From the NCBI GenBank assembly GCA_036844615.1, contig DAIUFK010000002.1, positions 26,403-90,402 on the forward strand: 64,000 nucleotides of DNA. The letters are read 5' to 3'. This document shows positions 18,413-26,061 of this stretch, piece after piece (positions within the stretch are counted from its first letter, which is position 1; each line of letters begins with the position of its first letter). The translations under genes were made by a program, and so were the position numbers. The DNA is from Palsa-872 sp036844615 (GTDB lineage: Bacteria; Chloroflexota; Dormibacteria; Dormibacterales; Dormibacteraceae). The notes under the pieces are model-generated. The model was not told where the DNA came from and ran no database searches. It saw only the letters and a list, made by a program, of their open reading frames with translations.

Positions 18413-18781
18413 TCATCCGGTGGAGATACCGCGCAGGTAGGCGATGCTCACGATCCAGGCTGCCCCTGCAAGGATCACCGCCTCGCGACGGCGCGTTCCG
18501 CCCTGAGCGTACAGATAGGCACCGGGCAGGAAGATGACGGCGAAGATGCCGTAAACCACGTGGAGCAGCACGGTTGGCCGGGCTCCCAAGAGAAATGTGG
18601 CGAGGCCGAGCAACCCCTGTATTGCGGTGACGCCGGCCATGATCAGGAAGCTCGCCCGAAAGCCGCCTCCCAGCTCCTGGTTGCGAAAGTACCTGTACGC
18701 CCCCCAGATTCCAAGCACCACTGCGTACACGAGAAGAACCCGCGCCGCGTAACCGTGCAGGGAGCCGAGAATGTCGGTCAA
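18413..18781 (-). CDS. Small four-helix membrane protein of unknown function
   Basis: A 122-residue protein with four hydrophobic segments (LLVYAVVLGIWGAYRYF, FLIMAGVTAIQGLLGLATFL, VVYGIFAVIFLPGAYLYA, VILAGAAWIVSIAYL). No family motif is recognised; the layout resembles small cytochrome-b561- or DoxX-like membrane proteins, but the haem histidines are not evident. Start TTG 18781 lies 10 bp after the stop of the GalE-like gene on the same strand, so the two are probably co-transcribed. Confidence 0.6.
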   Translation of the reverse strand: MTDILGSLHGYAARVLLVYAVVLGIWGAYRYFRNQELGGGFRASFLIMAGVTAIQGLLGLATFLLGARPTVLLHVVYGIFAVIFLPGAYLYAQGGTRRREAVILAGAAWIVSIAYLRGISTG

Positions 18782-18791
18782 GCCGGTGGCA

Positions 18792-19733
18792 TCAAGCGGG
18801 CGCTCGAGAGACCTGTTCGCGGAAGTAGTCGACGGTAAGGCTCAAGCCCTCTTCCAGGTCGACGCCCGGCTCCCACCCGAGGCCGCGCTTCGCCCGTGTG
18901 TTGTCCAGCCCGATGCGATAGACGTCTCCCTTCCTGGGCGGCCCGTAGTGGGGAGACTGCTTGTAGCCGGTCAGGAGGGCCAACTTCCTGTAGAGGTCGT
19001 TGACTGTCACAGGTGACGCAGTGCTGACGTGGAAGGTCCCGCCGTCGCCGCGCTCGAGGGCGGCGAGGTTGGCGGTGGCCGCGTCGCCGACGTGGAGCAT
19101 GTCGCGCGACTGCTCGCCGTCCCCGTCGATCGTGACAGGCTTGCCCTCGAGCATCCGGCTGGCGAAGATCGCCACCACCCGTCCTTCTTCTGCGTGGAAG
19201 TCCTGTCGGGGGCCGTAGACGTTTGCGTAGCGCAGCACAGTGAACTCGAGACCGAAAGTGCGCTTGAAGGTGCCGAGGTACTGCTCGAAGCAGTACTTGC
19301 TGGTGCCGTACGGCGACAGAGGTCTCACGGGGTGGTCTTCATCAGCGGGGACCACGTCGGGCTCGCCATAGAGGGCGCCGCCCGTGGAGATGAATATCAC
19401 CTTCTTCACCGCGTGATCGACGCTTGCTTTGAGCAGGTTCAGGCCGCCGATGATGTTGACCTGAGCGTCGTAGGTCGGATCGGCCACGGACTTCGGGACC
19501 TCCGATTGCGCTGCGTGGTGGTTCACGATGTCCGGGCGAAATGACGCGATCACCTTCTCGACGCTCGGTTCGTCGCGGAGATCCACTCGGTGCGCCTCCG
19601 CCGCTGGATTGAGATTGGCCTCGGTACCGGTGCTGAAGTTGTCGAGAATCCCCACCTCGTGGCCCGCCGCAATGTACGCGTCGACCACATGGGAACCGAT
19701 GAAACCGGCACCGCCGGTGACCAGAATCCGCAT
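18792..19733 (-). CDS. galE: UDP-glucose 4-epimerase-like NAD-dependent epimerase
   Basis: A 313-residue extended SDR enzyme. It starts MRILVTGGAGFIGSHVVDAY, has the HHAAQSEVPKSVADP motif, the serine-bearing FISTGGALYG strand and the catalytic YGTSK. Near the end are the usual GWEP and YFRE motifs. GalE-type enzymes interconvert UDP-glucose and UDP-galactose; this short form is typical of archaeal and Gram-positive GalE-like proteins, whose substrate range varies. A TAGAGT box 8 nt upstream of the ATG points to a leaderless mRNA. Divergent from ybeY with only 24-30 bp between starts. Confidence 0.85.
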   Translation of the reverse strand: MRILVTGGAGFIGSHVVDAYIAAGHEVGILDNFSTGTEANLNPAAEAHRVDLRDEPSVEKVIASFRPDIVNHHAAQSEVPKSVADPTYDAQVNIIGGLNLLKASVDHAVKKVIFISTGGALYGEPDVVPADEDHPVRPLSPYGTSKYCFEQYLGTFKRTFGLEFTVLRYANVYGPRQDFHAEEGRVVAIFASRMLEGKPVTIDGDGEQSRDMLHVGDAATANLAALERGDGGTFHVSTASPVTVNDLYRKLALLTGYKQSPHYGPPRKGDVYRIGLDNTRAKRGLGWEPGVDLEEGLSLTVDYFREQVSRAPA

Positions 19734-19741
19734 CGGAAGTG

Positions 19742-19747
19742 ACTCTA
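19742..19747 (-). promoter_or_regulatory. -10 box (TAGAGT) of the galE-like gene
   Basis: TAGAGT on the minus strand is 8 nt from ATG 19733. It lies in the very short divergent region shared with ybeY. Confidence 0.45.
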
Positions 19748-19757
19748 GCGGGTTTAC

Positions 19758-20231
19758 TTGGTGATGGTGTCTGAGCAGGCCCGGCTCTCAGTGGAGGTGA
19801 TCAAGGCGGTTCGAGCGCCTGTGGCGCCGGCGTTCGTGCGCTCGATACTTAGTAGTGCCTCCACGCTGCCGGAGGTGGTGGCGCGGCTGCCAGAAGGGAC
19901 GAACACGATGGCTGTGCGAATCACCGGCGACAGCGAGCTTCGCCGGTTGAACGAGGCATACGCCGGCAAGGACTCGGTGACGGACGTGCTTGCGTTCGCA
20001 GGCTCCGGAGACCATCTCGGCGACCTTGCGATCTCGTGGGCGATGGTCGTTCGTCAGGCGTCAGAGCATGGCCACCCCCCGCTGACCGAATGCGGCCTTC
20101 TTTGCGTACACGGGATGCTGCACCTGTTGGGGTGGGACCACTCGACGGCGGCGGAGCGCAGAGAGATGACGCGACTGACCGTCTCGGCCCTCTCGCTGGG
20201 GGGCTTGACGTTGGCGCCAGGCCGGCTGTGA
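19758..20231 (+). CDS. ybeY: Endoribonuclease YbeY
   Basis: The 157-residue protein carries the zinc-binding signature HGMLHLLGWDH near residue 117. Upstream are the conserved AVRITGDSELRRLN and DSVTDVLAFA segments that define YbeY. It is a single-strand-specific endoribonuclease involved in 16S rRNA 3'-end maturation and ribosome quality control. Starts TTG 19758 and ATG 19764 are both possible, with no clear ribosome binding site. It lies upstream of pth rather than in its frequent neighbourhood with phoH and era. Confidence 0.93.
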   Translation: MVMVSEQARLSVEVIKAVRAPVAPAFVRSILSSASTLPEVVARLPEGTNTMAVRITGDSELRRLNEAYAGKDSVTDVLAFAGSGDHLGDLAISWAMVVRQASEHGHPPLTECGLLCVHGMLHLLGWDHSTAAERREMTRLTVSALSLGGLTLAPGRL

Positions 20232-20239
20232 TCTGCGCG

Positions 20240-20245
20240 TAAACT
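20240..20245 (+). promoter_or_regulatory. Candidate -10 box (TAAACT) before pth
   Basis: TAAACT lies about 54 nt before the TTG start of pth, in a 67-bp gap that also contains a small GC hairpin (CGGCG/CGCCG). No -35 is recognisable. Confidence 0.25.
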
Positions 20246-20298
20246 CAGCAACCGGTCTGCGGCGCTCGCCGCGGGCCTAGCTGCGTCTCATCAGTTTT

Positions 20299-20916
20299 TT
20301 GGATGGTCAGGAGTTGGTTCGAGAAAAGCTAGTAATCGTTGGGCTCGGCAACCCCGAGTCGGAGTACGCCGACACTCGCCACAACCTCGGCTTCGCATGC
20401 GTGAACGAGCTGGCTCGCCGGCTTGGCGTTCGCGTGGATCGCAAGCGGTGGCAGTCGCTGGTCGGCCACTCCGAAGCGCAAGGGGTTTGGTTGGTGCTGC
20501 CGCAGACCTACATGAACCTGTCGGGCCAACCAGTCGCCAAGGCGCTGCGTGACCTCAACCTGACGCCCGAGCGCCTGTGGGTCGTGCACGACGAGCTCGA
20601 CCTTCCGTTGTGCAGGATGCGGATCCGTCGCGGAGGCTCGGGCGCCGGCCACAACGGGGTGCTCTCGGTGATCGGCTCGTTGGGCACCGCTGACTTTGTT
20701 CGATTCCGTGTCGGGATCGGAAAGCCCCCGCGAAAGGGATCGCCGGCCGGCCGGCACCATGTCCTTGGAAGGTTCACCAAGGCGGAGAGCGCTCGTCTTC
20801 CCAACATCGTCGACGGCGTCGCGACCGCTCTGGAACTTGCGCTCGAGGCGGGTGTCGAGCGCGCCATGGAGAAGTTCAACCGCCCAGGCTCGCTGGGGTG
20901 CGAGGAGCTCAAATGA
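20299..20916 (+). CDS. pth: Peptidyl-tRNA hydrolase
   Basis: A 205-residue protein. It has LVIVGLGNPESEYADTRHNL with the catalytic His in TRHN, the PQTYMNLSG motif with the substrate Asn, the HDELDLPL motif with the catalytic Asp, and GGSGAGHNG. It releases peptides from prematurely dropped peptidyl-tRNA. The annotated start is TTG 20299; TTG 20314 is an alternative. The stop overlaps the mfd start by ATGA. The pth-mfd pair is the same as in Bacillus subtilis. Confidence 0.95.
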   Translation: MDGQELVREKLVIVGLGNPESEYADTRHNLGFACVNELARRLGVRVDRKRWQSLVGHSEAQGVWLVLPQTYMNLSGQPVAKALRDLNLTPERLWVVHDELDLPLCRMRIRRGGSGAGHNGVLSVIGSLGTADFVRFRVGIGKPPRKGSPAGRHHVLGRFTKAESARLPNIVDGVATALELALEAGVERAMEKFNRPGSLGCEELK

Positions 20917-23900
20917 GCACCCTCTGGGAAAGCACTGTCGGCGCCGCGCCGAAGCTGGAGCGTTGGCTTGGCTCGGCGCCCAGCGAGCTGACGGTCGGCA
21001 GGCTCCCCAGGTCAGCCTGGGCTATCGTCGCAGGCTCCCTCGCGCGAGCCTGCCATGAGCGAGGCACCCCTTTGCTTGTCCTGGTGCCGGGGCCTGACCG
21101 TTTTGCCGATGAGCTGCGGCCGTGGCTGGCCGGCCGTCCCGCCACCCACGTGTTCGCGGAGGTCGCCGTCTCCTTTCTTGACCGGCCGCCGGCCAGCGAC
21201 GAGGCTGTCAACAAGAGGCTCGAGGCGCTCGCCGCGCTGGCAGGTGCTGACCACTCGCCAGGTGTGGTGATCTCGTCTCGCCGAGCAATTGTCCGCATGA
21301 CCCTCTCGCCGGCGGAGCTCGCCCAAGGCACGCTCGTCCTCGAGCCGGGACGGGGCCCGGACCCGGTCGCTGTCGGTAGGCGCCTTGTCGAGCTCGGCTA
21401 CTCGCGGGAGGCGCTGGTCGAGGCTCGGGGCCAGTTCTCGGTGCGGGGCGGGATCCTTGATGTCTTTCCAGCCGCTGCAGACGCGCCGGCGCGTGCGGAG
21501 TGGTCGGGTGACATGGTTGAAACCCTTCGGCTGTTCGATCCAGAGAACCAGCGGTCGGTCATGGCGATCCCGCAGGTGTCGATACGCACGGGGCGCGAGC
21601 TCCTGCTCGGACCGAGGCGTGGAGCTGAAGCCGTGGCGCGCCTCCGTGCGCAGGTGCCGCTCGACGGCCTGCGCGCGGACGTTCGTGCCGATTGGGAGGA
21701 CGAGCTGGTTCGACTTGAAGCAGGTTCCGCATATCCGGGAATCGAGTTCTATTCCTCTTACCTGGACCCGGCGCGGCCCTCCCTGCTGGACCACCTGCCC
21801 GCAGACATCGTCATCGTGGACTTCGAGGCCGACCGTCAGCTGGCTGATGCTCGATCCCTTATCGCGGAGACCGAGATGCTCGCAGCCGCCGAGGCGAGTG
21901 GCGGCGAGCTGCCGCGAGGATTCAACCTGCCGATCGTCACATTCGACCGACTAAACGATTTCGCAGGCCGCCACCGGCTGAAGCTGAGTGCGGGAGAGGT
22001 CGATGGCGAAGCGCTCGACCTCGGCTGGGTCGAGATGGAGCCGTTCGTCGGCCGGCCGCGCGCCCTGGCCGAAACCGCAGCCCTGGCGGATTCCGCCACT
22101 GTCGTGATGGCCACCGAGCAGCCTGAGCGCCTCGAGGCGTTGCTTGACGAAAGCAAGGTCAAGGCCAGGCCGACAGACGTGGACCTCGACCTTGATCTCG
22201 ACCTGAAGCCAGGCCTGTTCCACGCGGACGTCGACCTGGCCACCGGCACCTCGCAGCCCGGGATCGCCTTCTACCTCGCTACGGATGCGGAGCTCTTCGG
22301 CCGGCAGCGACGGCCGAGCCGACGGGGCGCGCGGTCAGCCGCCACCCGAGCCAGAGATCTGACCCGCGAGTTCACGCTCGACTTCGCACCCGACGAGCTG
22401 GTGGTGCACGTGGACCACGGGATAGCGCGCTTCAAAGGGATGCGCTTGATTGAGACCGACGGTGCCCACCGCGAGTACCTCGAGCTTGAGTACGCCGAGG
22501 GGGACCGCCTGTTCGTGCCGGTCGAGAACCTTGACCGTGTCCAGAAATACCTTGGAGGTGAGAGCGAACCCACCCTCCACAAGCTTGGGACCGGCGACTG
22601 GACGCGGGCGCGCGGGCGCGCCAAGAAGGTGGTCCAGGACGTTGCCGAAGACCTGCTCAGGATCTACTCGCTCAGGGAAGCGAGGCCGGGAATCGCGTTT
22701 GCGCCCGACACCGCGTGGCAGCAGGAGCTCGAGGCCTCCTTTCCTTATGAAGAGACGCCAGACCAGGTCGCCGCACTTGCCGAGATCAAGGCGGACATGG
22801 AGTCCGACCGCCCGATGGACCGGCTGCTGTGCGGAGATGTCGGCTTCGGCAAGACAGAGCTTGCATTGCGCGCCGCTTTCAAGGCGGCGATGAGCGGCAA
22901 GCAGGTTGCTCTCCTCGCCCCGACAACTGTGCTTGCGCAGCAACACTTCCACGTCTTTCGCGAGCGGCTTAGCAAGTTCCCAGTCGCGGTCGAGATGCTG
23001 TCGAGGTTCGTCGACGACGAGACGCAGGCCCGAACCATCGAAGGTTTGAAGGCCGGCCAGGTCGACATTGTGGTCGGGACGCATCGACTTCTCCAGCGCG
23101 ACGTCCGGTTCAAGCGATTGGGACTTCTCATCGTCGACGAGGAGCACCGATTCGGCGTGATGCAGAAGGAGAGGCTAAAAAAGCTGCGCACGCAGCTCGA
23201 CGTGCTGTCGCTGTCGGCGACGCCGATACCGCGAACCTTGCATATGGCGGTCGGGGGCATCCGCGACATGAGCGTGATTCAAACCCCACCCGAGGAGCGA
23301 CAGCCGATCAAGACGTACGTCACGGCCGACGACGATTCGCTTATTAAGGAAGCGATCACCCGCGAGCTACAGCGTGGCGGCCAGGTGTACTTCGTCCACA
23401 ACCGCGTCCGCACCATCGAGAAGGCTGCCGACCGGGTTAGGGACCTGGTACCCGAAGCGCGAGTGACTGTCGGTCACGGTCAGATGGCCGAGGACCAGCT
23501 GGCGGAGGTCATGGTTGCCTTCGAGTCGGCGAACTTCGACGTCCTCGTCTGCACGACGATCATCGAGTCGGGGCTCGACATCCCCAACGTCAACACGATC
23601 ATCGTGGAGCGCTCCGACCGGTTCGGACTCGCTCAGCTCTACCAGTTGCGGGGACGTGTCGGACGCTCTGGCAGGCGGGCTTACGCATACTTTCTATACG
23701 ACCCCCGCCGCTCGCTCACCGAGCGCGCCGACAAGCGTCTCGACGTCATCTCCGGGCTACACGAGCTTGGGCAGGGTTTCAAGATCGCCCTGCGCGACCT
23801 CGAGATCCGGGGCGCAGGCAACCTGTTGGGCACAGAGCAGCACGGCGCCATCGCCGCAGTGGGTTTCGAGATGTATCTGCAGATGCTGCAGAGCGCTGTT

Positions 23901-24413
23901 GCGAAGATGCGGGCGGGATCCGAGGAGACCGCGGTCAGCGACGTGCTTTCGACGACGGAGATGAACCTCGACCTCCCGCTCGACCACTTCATACCGCGCT
24001 CGTACATCCGCGACGAGAAGCTTCGGCTTGGCGCCTATCGCCAGCTCGCAGGCACTGAAGAAGAGCAAGAGCTTGAGGCGGTGCTGCGCTCGCTCGAGGA
24101 TCGCTACGGGCCAGGACCGAAACAGCTCGACAACCTCGCCTACTCGCTGCGCATCAAGTTGAGAGGACAGCGCTTGGGTTTGAAAGGAGTGGTGGCGGAG
24201 GGCCATGACATCGTCGTTCGAGTTGACCCTCAGCGTTTCATGGATGTCGATGAGCTGGTGCGGCGGCTGGCGGGTCGCATCGCGATCGCTCCGAACCGCA
24301 TCAAGATGAGGAGGCAGGGCGAAGGCTGGCAGGACGACCTTCTGATGCTTCTCGACGAGATGGCGCAGCTCTACGAATCGGGTCGAGGTGTGGCGGCAGT
24401 TCCAGGCGTCTGA
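20913..24413 (+). CDS. mfd: Transcription-repair coupling factor Mfd
   Basis: About 1166 residues. The N-terminal UvrB-like modules contain VRGGILDVFPAAADAPARAE. The RNA-polymerase-interacting domain begins with ELVVHVDHGIARFKGM. The RecG-like motor has Walker A GDVGFGKTE, a DEEHRFG box and SATPIPRTLH, followed by the TRG region and a C-terminal TRCF domain. It removes stalled RNA polymerase and recruits UvrA to the transcribed strand. The ATG at 20913 overlaps the pth stop; a longer in-frame start at 20898 would lie inside pth and is less likely. An odd run of alternating Asp/Leu (DVDLDLDLDL) sits near residue 425. Confidence 0.96.
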   Translation: MSTLWESTVGAAPKLERWLGSAPSELTVGRLPRSAWAIVAGSLARACHERGTPLLVLVPGPDRFADELRPWLAGRPATHVFAEVAVSFLDRPPASDEAVNKRLEALAALAGADHSPGVVISSRRAIVRMTLSPAELAQGTLVLEPGRGPDPVAVGRRLVELGYSREALVEARGQFSVRGGILDVFPAAADAPARAEWSGDMVETLRLFDPENQRSVMAIPQVSIRTGRELLLGPRRGAEAVARLRAQVPLDGLRADVRADWEDELVRLEAGSAYPGIEFYSSYLDPARPSLLDHLPADIVIVDFEADRQLADARSLIAETEMLAAAEASGGELPRGFNLPIVTFDRLNDFAGRHRLKLSAGEVDGEALDLGWVEMEPFVGRPRALAETAALADSATVVMATEQPERLEALLDESKVKARPTDVDLDLDLDLKPGLFHADVDLATGTSQPGIAFYLATDAELFGRQRRPSRRGARSAATRARDLTREFTLDFAPDELVVHVDHGIARFKGMRLIETDGAHREYLELEYAEGDRLFVPVENLDRVQKYLGGESEPTLHKLGTGDWTRARGRAKKVVQDVAEDLLRIYSLREARPGIAFAPDTAWQQELEASFPYEETPDQVAALAEIKADMESDRPMDRLLCGDVGFGKTELALRAAFKAAMSGKQVALLAPTTVLAQQHFHVFRERLSKFPVAVEMLSRFVDDETQARTIEGLKAGQVDIVVGTHRLLQRDVRFKRLGLLIVDEEHRFGVMQKERLKKLRTQLDVLSLSATPIPRTLHMAVGGIRDMSVIQTPPEERQPIKTYVTADDDSLIKEAITRELQRGGQVYFVHNRVRTIEKAADRVRDLVPEARVTVGHGQMAEDQLAEVMVAFESANFDVLVCTTIIESGLDIPNVNTIIVERSDRFGLAQLYQLRGRVGRSGRRAYAYFLYDPRRSLTERADKRLDVISGLHELGQGFKIALRDLEIRGAGNLLGTEQHGAIAAVGFEMYLQMLQSAVAKMRAGSEETAVSDVLSTTEMNLDLPLDHFIPRSYIRDEKLRLGAYRQLAGTEEEQELEAVLRSLEDRYGPGPKQLDNLAYSLRIKLRGQRLGLKGVVAEGHDIVVRVDPQRFMDVDELVRRLAGRIAIAPNRIKMRRQGEGWQDDLLMLLDEMAQLYESGRGVAAVPGV

Positions 24414-24419
24414 AGGTCC

Positions 24420-25226
24420 ATGCCAGAATCAGAATCGATGCCAGACCCAGAAGAGCGACCGTTTTCGCCGGGCCTTGGCGCCATTTTTGAGGTCGTCGCT
24501 CGACTTCGGGCGCCCGGCGGATGCCCGTGGGACCGGGAGCAGACGCACGAATCGCTGCGACCGTACCTGCTGGAAGAGACGTATGAGCTCCTCCAAGCCA
24601 TCGACACAGGCGACGACGCCAAGATCATGGAGGAGCTGGGCGACCTTCTGCTCCAGGTCGCGATGCACGCCGAGATCGCCGCCGAGCAATCTCGTTTCAA
24701 TGCCGCCGAAGTATCGGAGGCGGTTGCCGCGAAGATGGTGACTCGACATCCGCATGTCTATGGATCGACGCCGGTCGCGGATGCGGACGAGGTCTTGAAG
24801 AACTGGGAGAAGCAGAAAGCGCACGAGGCTCGGAAAGTCGGGCGCGAGGACGAGTCGGTTGTCGACAGGGTGCCTGCCACGCTGCCCGCCCTAGCCTGGG
24901 CCCTCGGCCTGCAGAAGCGCGCATCGCGCGTCGGGTTTGATTTCGCATCTCCAATCGACACCGCTGAAGCCGTCGCCGAAGAGGCGCGCGAGCTCGCGTC
25001 GGCGTCGGACGCGGCCAAAACTTTCGATGAGATGGGTGACCTGCTGTTCGCGATTGTCTCGTTGTCACGCTCGCTGAAGGTCAACCCCGAGGATGCTCTC
25101 CGGGTGGCGGGACAGCGCTTCCGGCGGCGCTTCGCCGAAACCGAGGCTTCCCTTCGCGAAGAGGGAGTGACTTTCGGAGACCTGGACCGCGACGAGCAGG
25201 AGAGGCGCTGGAAAGCGACTAGCTAG
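24420..25226 (+). CDS. mazG: Nucleoside triphosphate pyrophosphohydrolase MazG
   Basis: A 268-residue protein with two MazG modules. The first carries GGCPWDREQTHESLRPYLLE and EELGDLLLQVAMHAEIA, the acidic metal-binding helices of the all-alpha NTP-PPase fold. The second is SDAAKTFDEMGDLLFAIVSL. It hydrolyses (d)NTPs to monophosphates and cleans the nucleotide pool. ATG 24420 is 7 bp after mfd, in the order mfd-mazG also seen in Bacillus; ATG 24438 is an alternative. Confidence 0.95.
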   Translation: MPESESMPDPEERPFSPGLGAIFEVVARLRAPGGCPWDREQTHESLRPYLLEETYELLQAIDTGDDAKIMEELGDLLLQVAMHAEIAAEQSRFNAAEVSEAVAAKMVTRHPHVYGSTPVADADEVLKNWEKQKAHEARKVGREDESVVDRVPATLPALAWALGLQKRASRVGFDFASPIDTAEAVAEEARELASASDAAKTFDEMGDLLFAIVSLSRSLKVNPEDALRVAGQRFRRRFAETEASLREEGVTFGDLDRDEQERRWKATS

Positions 25227-25276
25227 ACGTCAACGGGAGGGTCGGCACTCCAGCCCCAACCTCAGGGGGCGTTTGC

Positions 25277-25282
25277 TATAGT
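25277..25282 (+). promoter_or_regulatory. Extended -10 promoter (TG-C-TATAGT)
   Basis: TATAGT is preceded by TG one base upstream (25274-25275), the extended -10 pattern. It lies about 39 nt before ATG 25321 of the septation gene. Confidence 0.55.
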
Positions 25283-25320
25283 CGGCACTCGTTCACGCGG
25301 ACATCCTTTAACGACGCAGC

Positions 25321-25683
25321 ATGAGACACAGCAAAGCCATAGTTGCCGCGGGCAATGTGCGCACCAGCGCGCATGGAGTGCGTCGCATCATCGTGGTCGC
25401 GGCCGCCCTGGTCATCGCCACATGGACTGCTGTCGCATTCGCGCAAGAGGCTTACATCGGCCACAGGCTCAGCCAGCAGGTCGCAGACCTGCGCCACCAG
25501 AACTCGCTTCTGGCAGCCCAGAACAAGGGCTACCACGTGGACGTCCAATCCTTGACGTCGGGCGCCGCCAACGAGGAGGAGGCTCGCCTTCGCGGGTATG
25601 CCCGCACCGGGGAGCGCATTTACCTGTTGACGGCGCCTCCATCTCCGACTCCCTCTATACCGGCCGACAAGACGGCTCCCTGA
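25321..25683 (+). CDS. FtsB/DivIC-like septum formation initiator
   Basis: A 120-residue bitopic protein. It has a short cytoplasmic N-terminus, one membrane helix (IIVVAAALVIATWTAVAFA) and a coiled coil (HRLSQQVADLRHQNSLLAAQ), then a short segment ending in a YARTGERIYLL motif typical of the DivIC/FtsB family. This family links FtsL and FtsQ in the divisome. Position between mazG and the tRNA/tilS genes matches divIC in Bacillus. The Pro/Thr-rich tail is not conserved. Medium-high confidence from topology and neighbours. Confidence 0.78.
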   Translation: MRHSKAIVAAGNVRTSAHGVRRIIVVAAALVIATWTAVAFAQEAYIGHRLSQQVADLRHQNSLLAAQNKGYHVDVQSLTSGAANEEEARLRGYARTGERIYLLTAPPSPTPSIPADKTAP

Positions 25684-25720
25684 CCCCCGGACTGCCAGGG
25701 GTCGGCCTCGAGGCCGGCGG

Positions 25721-25726
25721 TATAAT
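25721..25726 (+). promoter_or_regulatory. Consensus -10 box of the initiator tRNA gene
   Basis: A perfect TATAAT is followed by 6 nt and then the first base of the mature tRNA at 25733. No -35 consensus is visible. Confidence 0.6.
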
Positions 25727-25732
25727 CCGCTT

Positions 25733-25804
25733 CGCGGAGTGGAGCAGCGGCAGCTCGTCGGGCTCATAACCCGAAGGTCGTCGGTTCGAATCCGACCTCC
25801 GCAA
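25733..25804 (+). tRNA. Initiator tRNA-fMet (CAU)
   Basis: A complete cloverleaf of 72 nt. Acceptor stem 25733-25739 pairs with 25797-25803; D stem GAGC/GCTC; anticodon stem TCGGG/CCCGA with CAT at 25765-25767; T arm GTCGG-TTCGAAT-CCGAC. Two initiator hallmarks are present: an unpaired C1-A72 end, and three G-C pairs flanking the anticodon loop. The discriminator base is A, and CCA is not encoded. Confidence 0.93.
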
Positions 25805-25818
25805 CTTAATCCAAGGCC

Positions 25819-25842
25819 GAGCCGGGTTCCCCGGCTCTTTTT
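25819..25842 (+). terminator. Intrinsic terminator after tRNA-fMet
   Basis: An 8-bp perfect stem (GAGCCGGG/CCCGGCTC) with a 3-nt loop is followed directly by five T residues. Confidence 0.8.
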
Positions 25843-25858
25843 CGTTATTTGGAGAGCC

Positions 25859-25942
25859 GTGAACAAAAGAAAGCGGGTGGCGCTGGCGAAGCGCCGGACC
25901 AAGAAGCGGAAGCTGAAGGCTCGGGCACAGGCGGCGCGATAG
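25859..25942 (+). CDS. 27-residue highly basic peptide
   Basis: A GTG-started ORF between the two tRNA genes, below usual length cut-offs. Of its 27 residues, 14 are Lys or Arg (MNKRKRVALAKRRTKKRK is the first part). A GGAG at 25851-25854 lies 4 nt before the start codon. Composition resembles very small ribosome-associated or nucleic-acid-binding peptides, such as the AURKAIP1/COX24-like bacterial family, but I cannot assign it. It follows the tRNA-fMet terminator and precedes tRNA(CAU)-tilS. Confidence 0.55.
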   Translation: MNKRKRVALAKRRTKKRKLKARAQAAR

Positions 25943-25985
25943 GATTCCTCCAGGAGTGCGCCCTGCGCGCGCGCCGGCGTCCCGC

Positions 25986-26061
25986 GGTGCCGTAGCTCAG
26001 GTGGTAGAGCGCGCGACTCATAATCGCGTTGTCGCTGGTTCGAGTCCAGCCGGCACCACCA
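25986..26061 (+). tRNA. tRNA with CAU anticodon, probably tRNA-Ile2 (lysidine type)
   Basis: A full cloverleaf with acceptor GGTGCCG/CGGCACC, D arm GCTC...GAGC, anticodon stem CGCGA/TCGCG around CTCATAA, and T arm GCTGG-TTCGAGT-CCAGC. The anticodon arm through T arm is very close, from memory, to E. coli tRNA-Ile2 (ileX) and less like elongator tRNA-Met. The gene next to it is tilS, the enzyme that converts C34 of this very tRNA to lysidine. CCA is encoded at 26059-26061, and its final A is the A of the tilS ATG. Confidence 0.85.
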
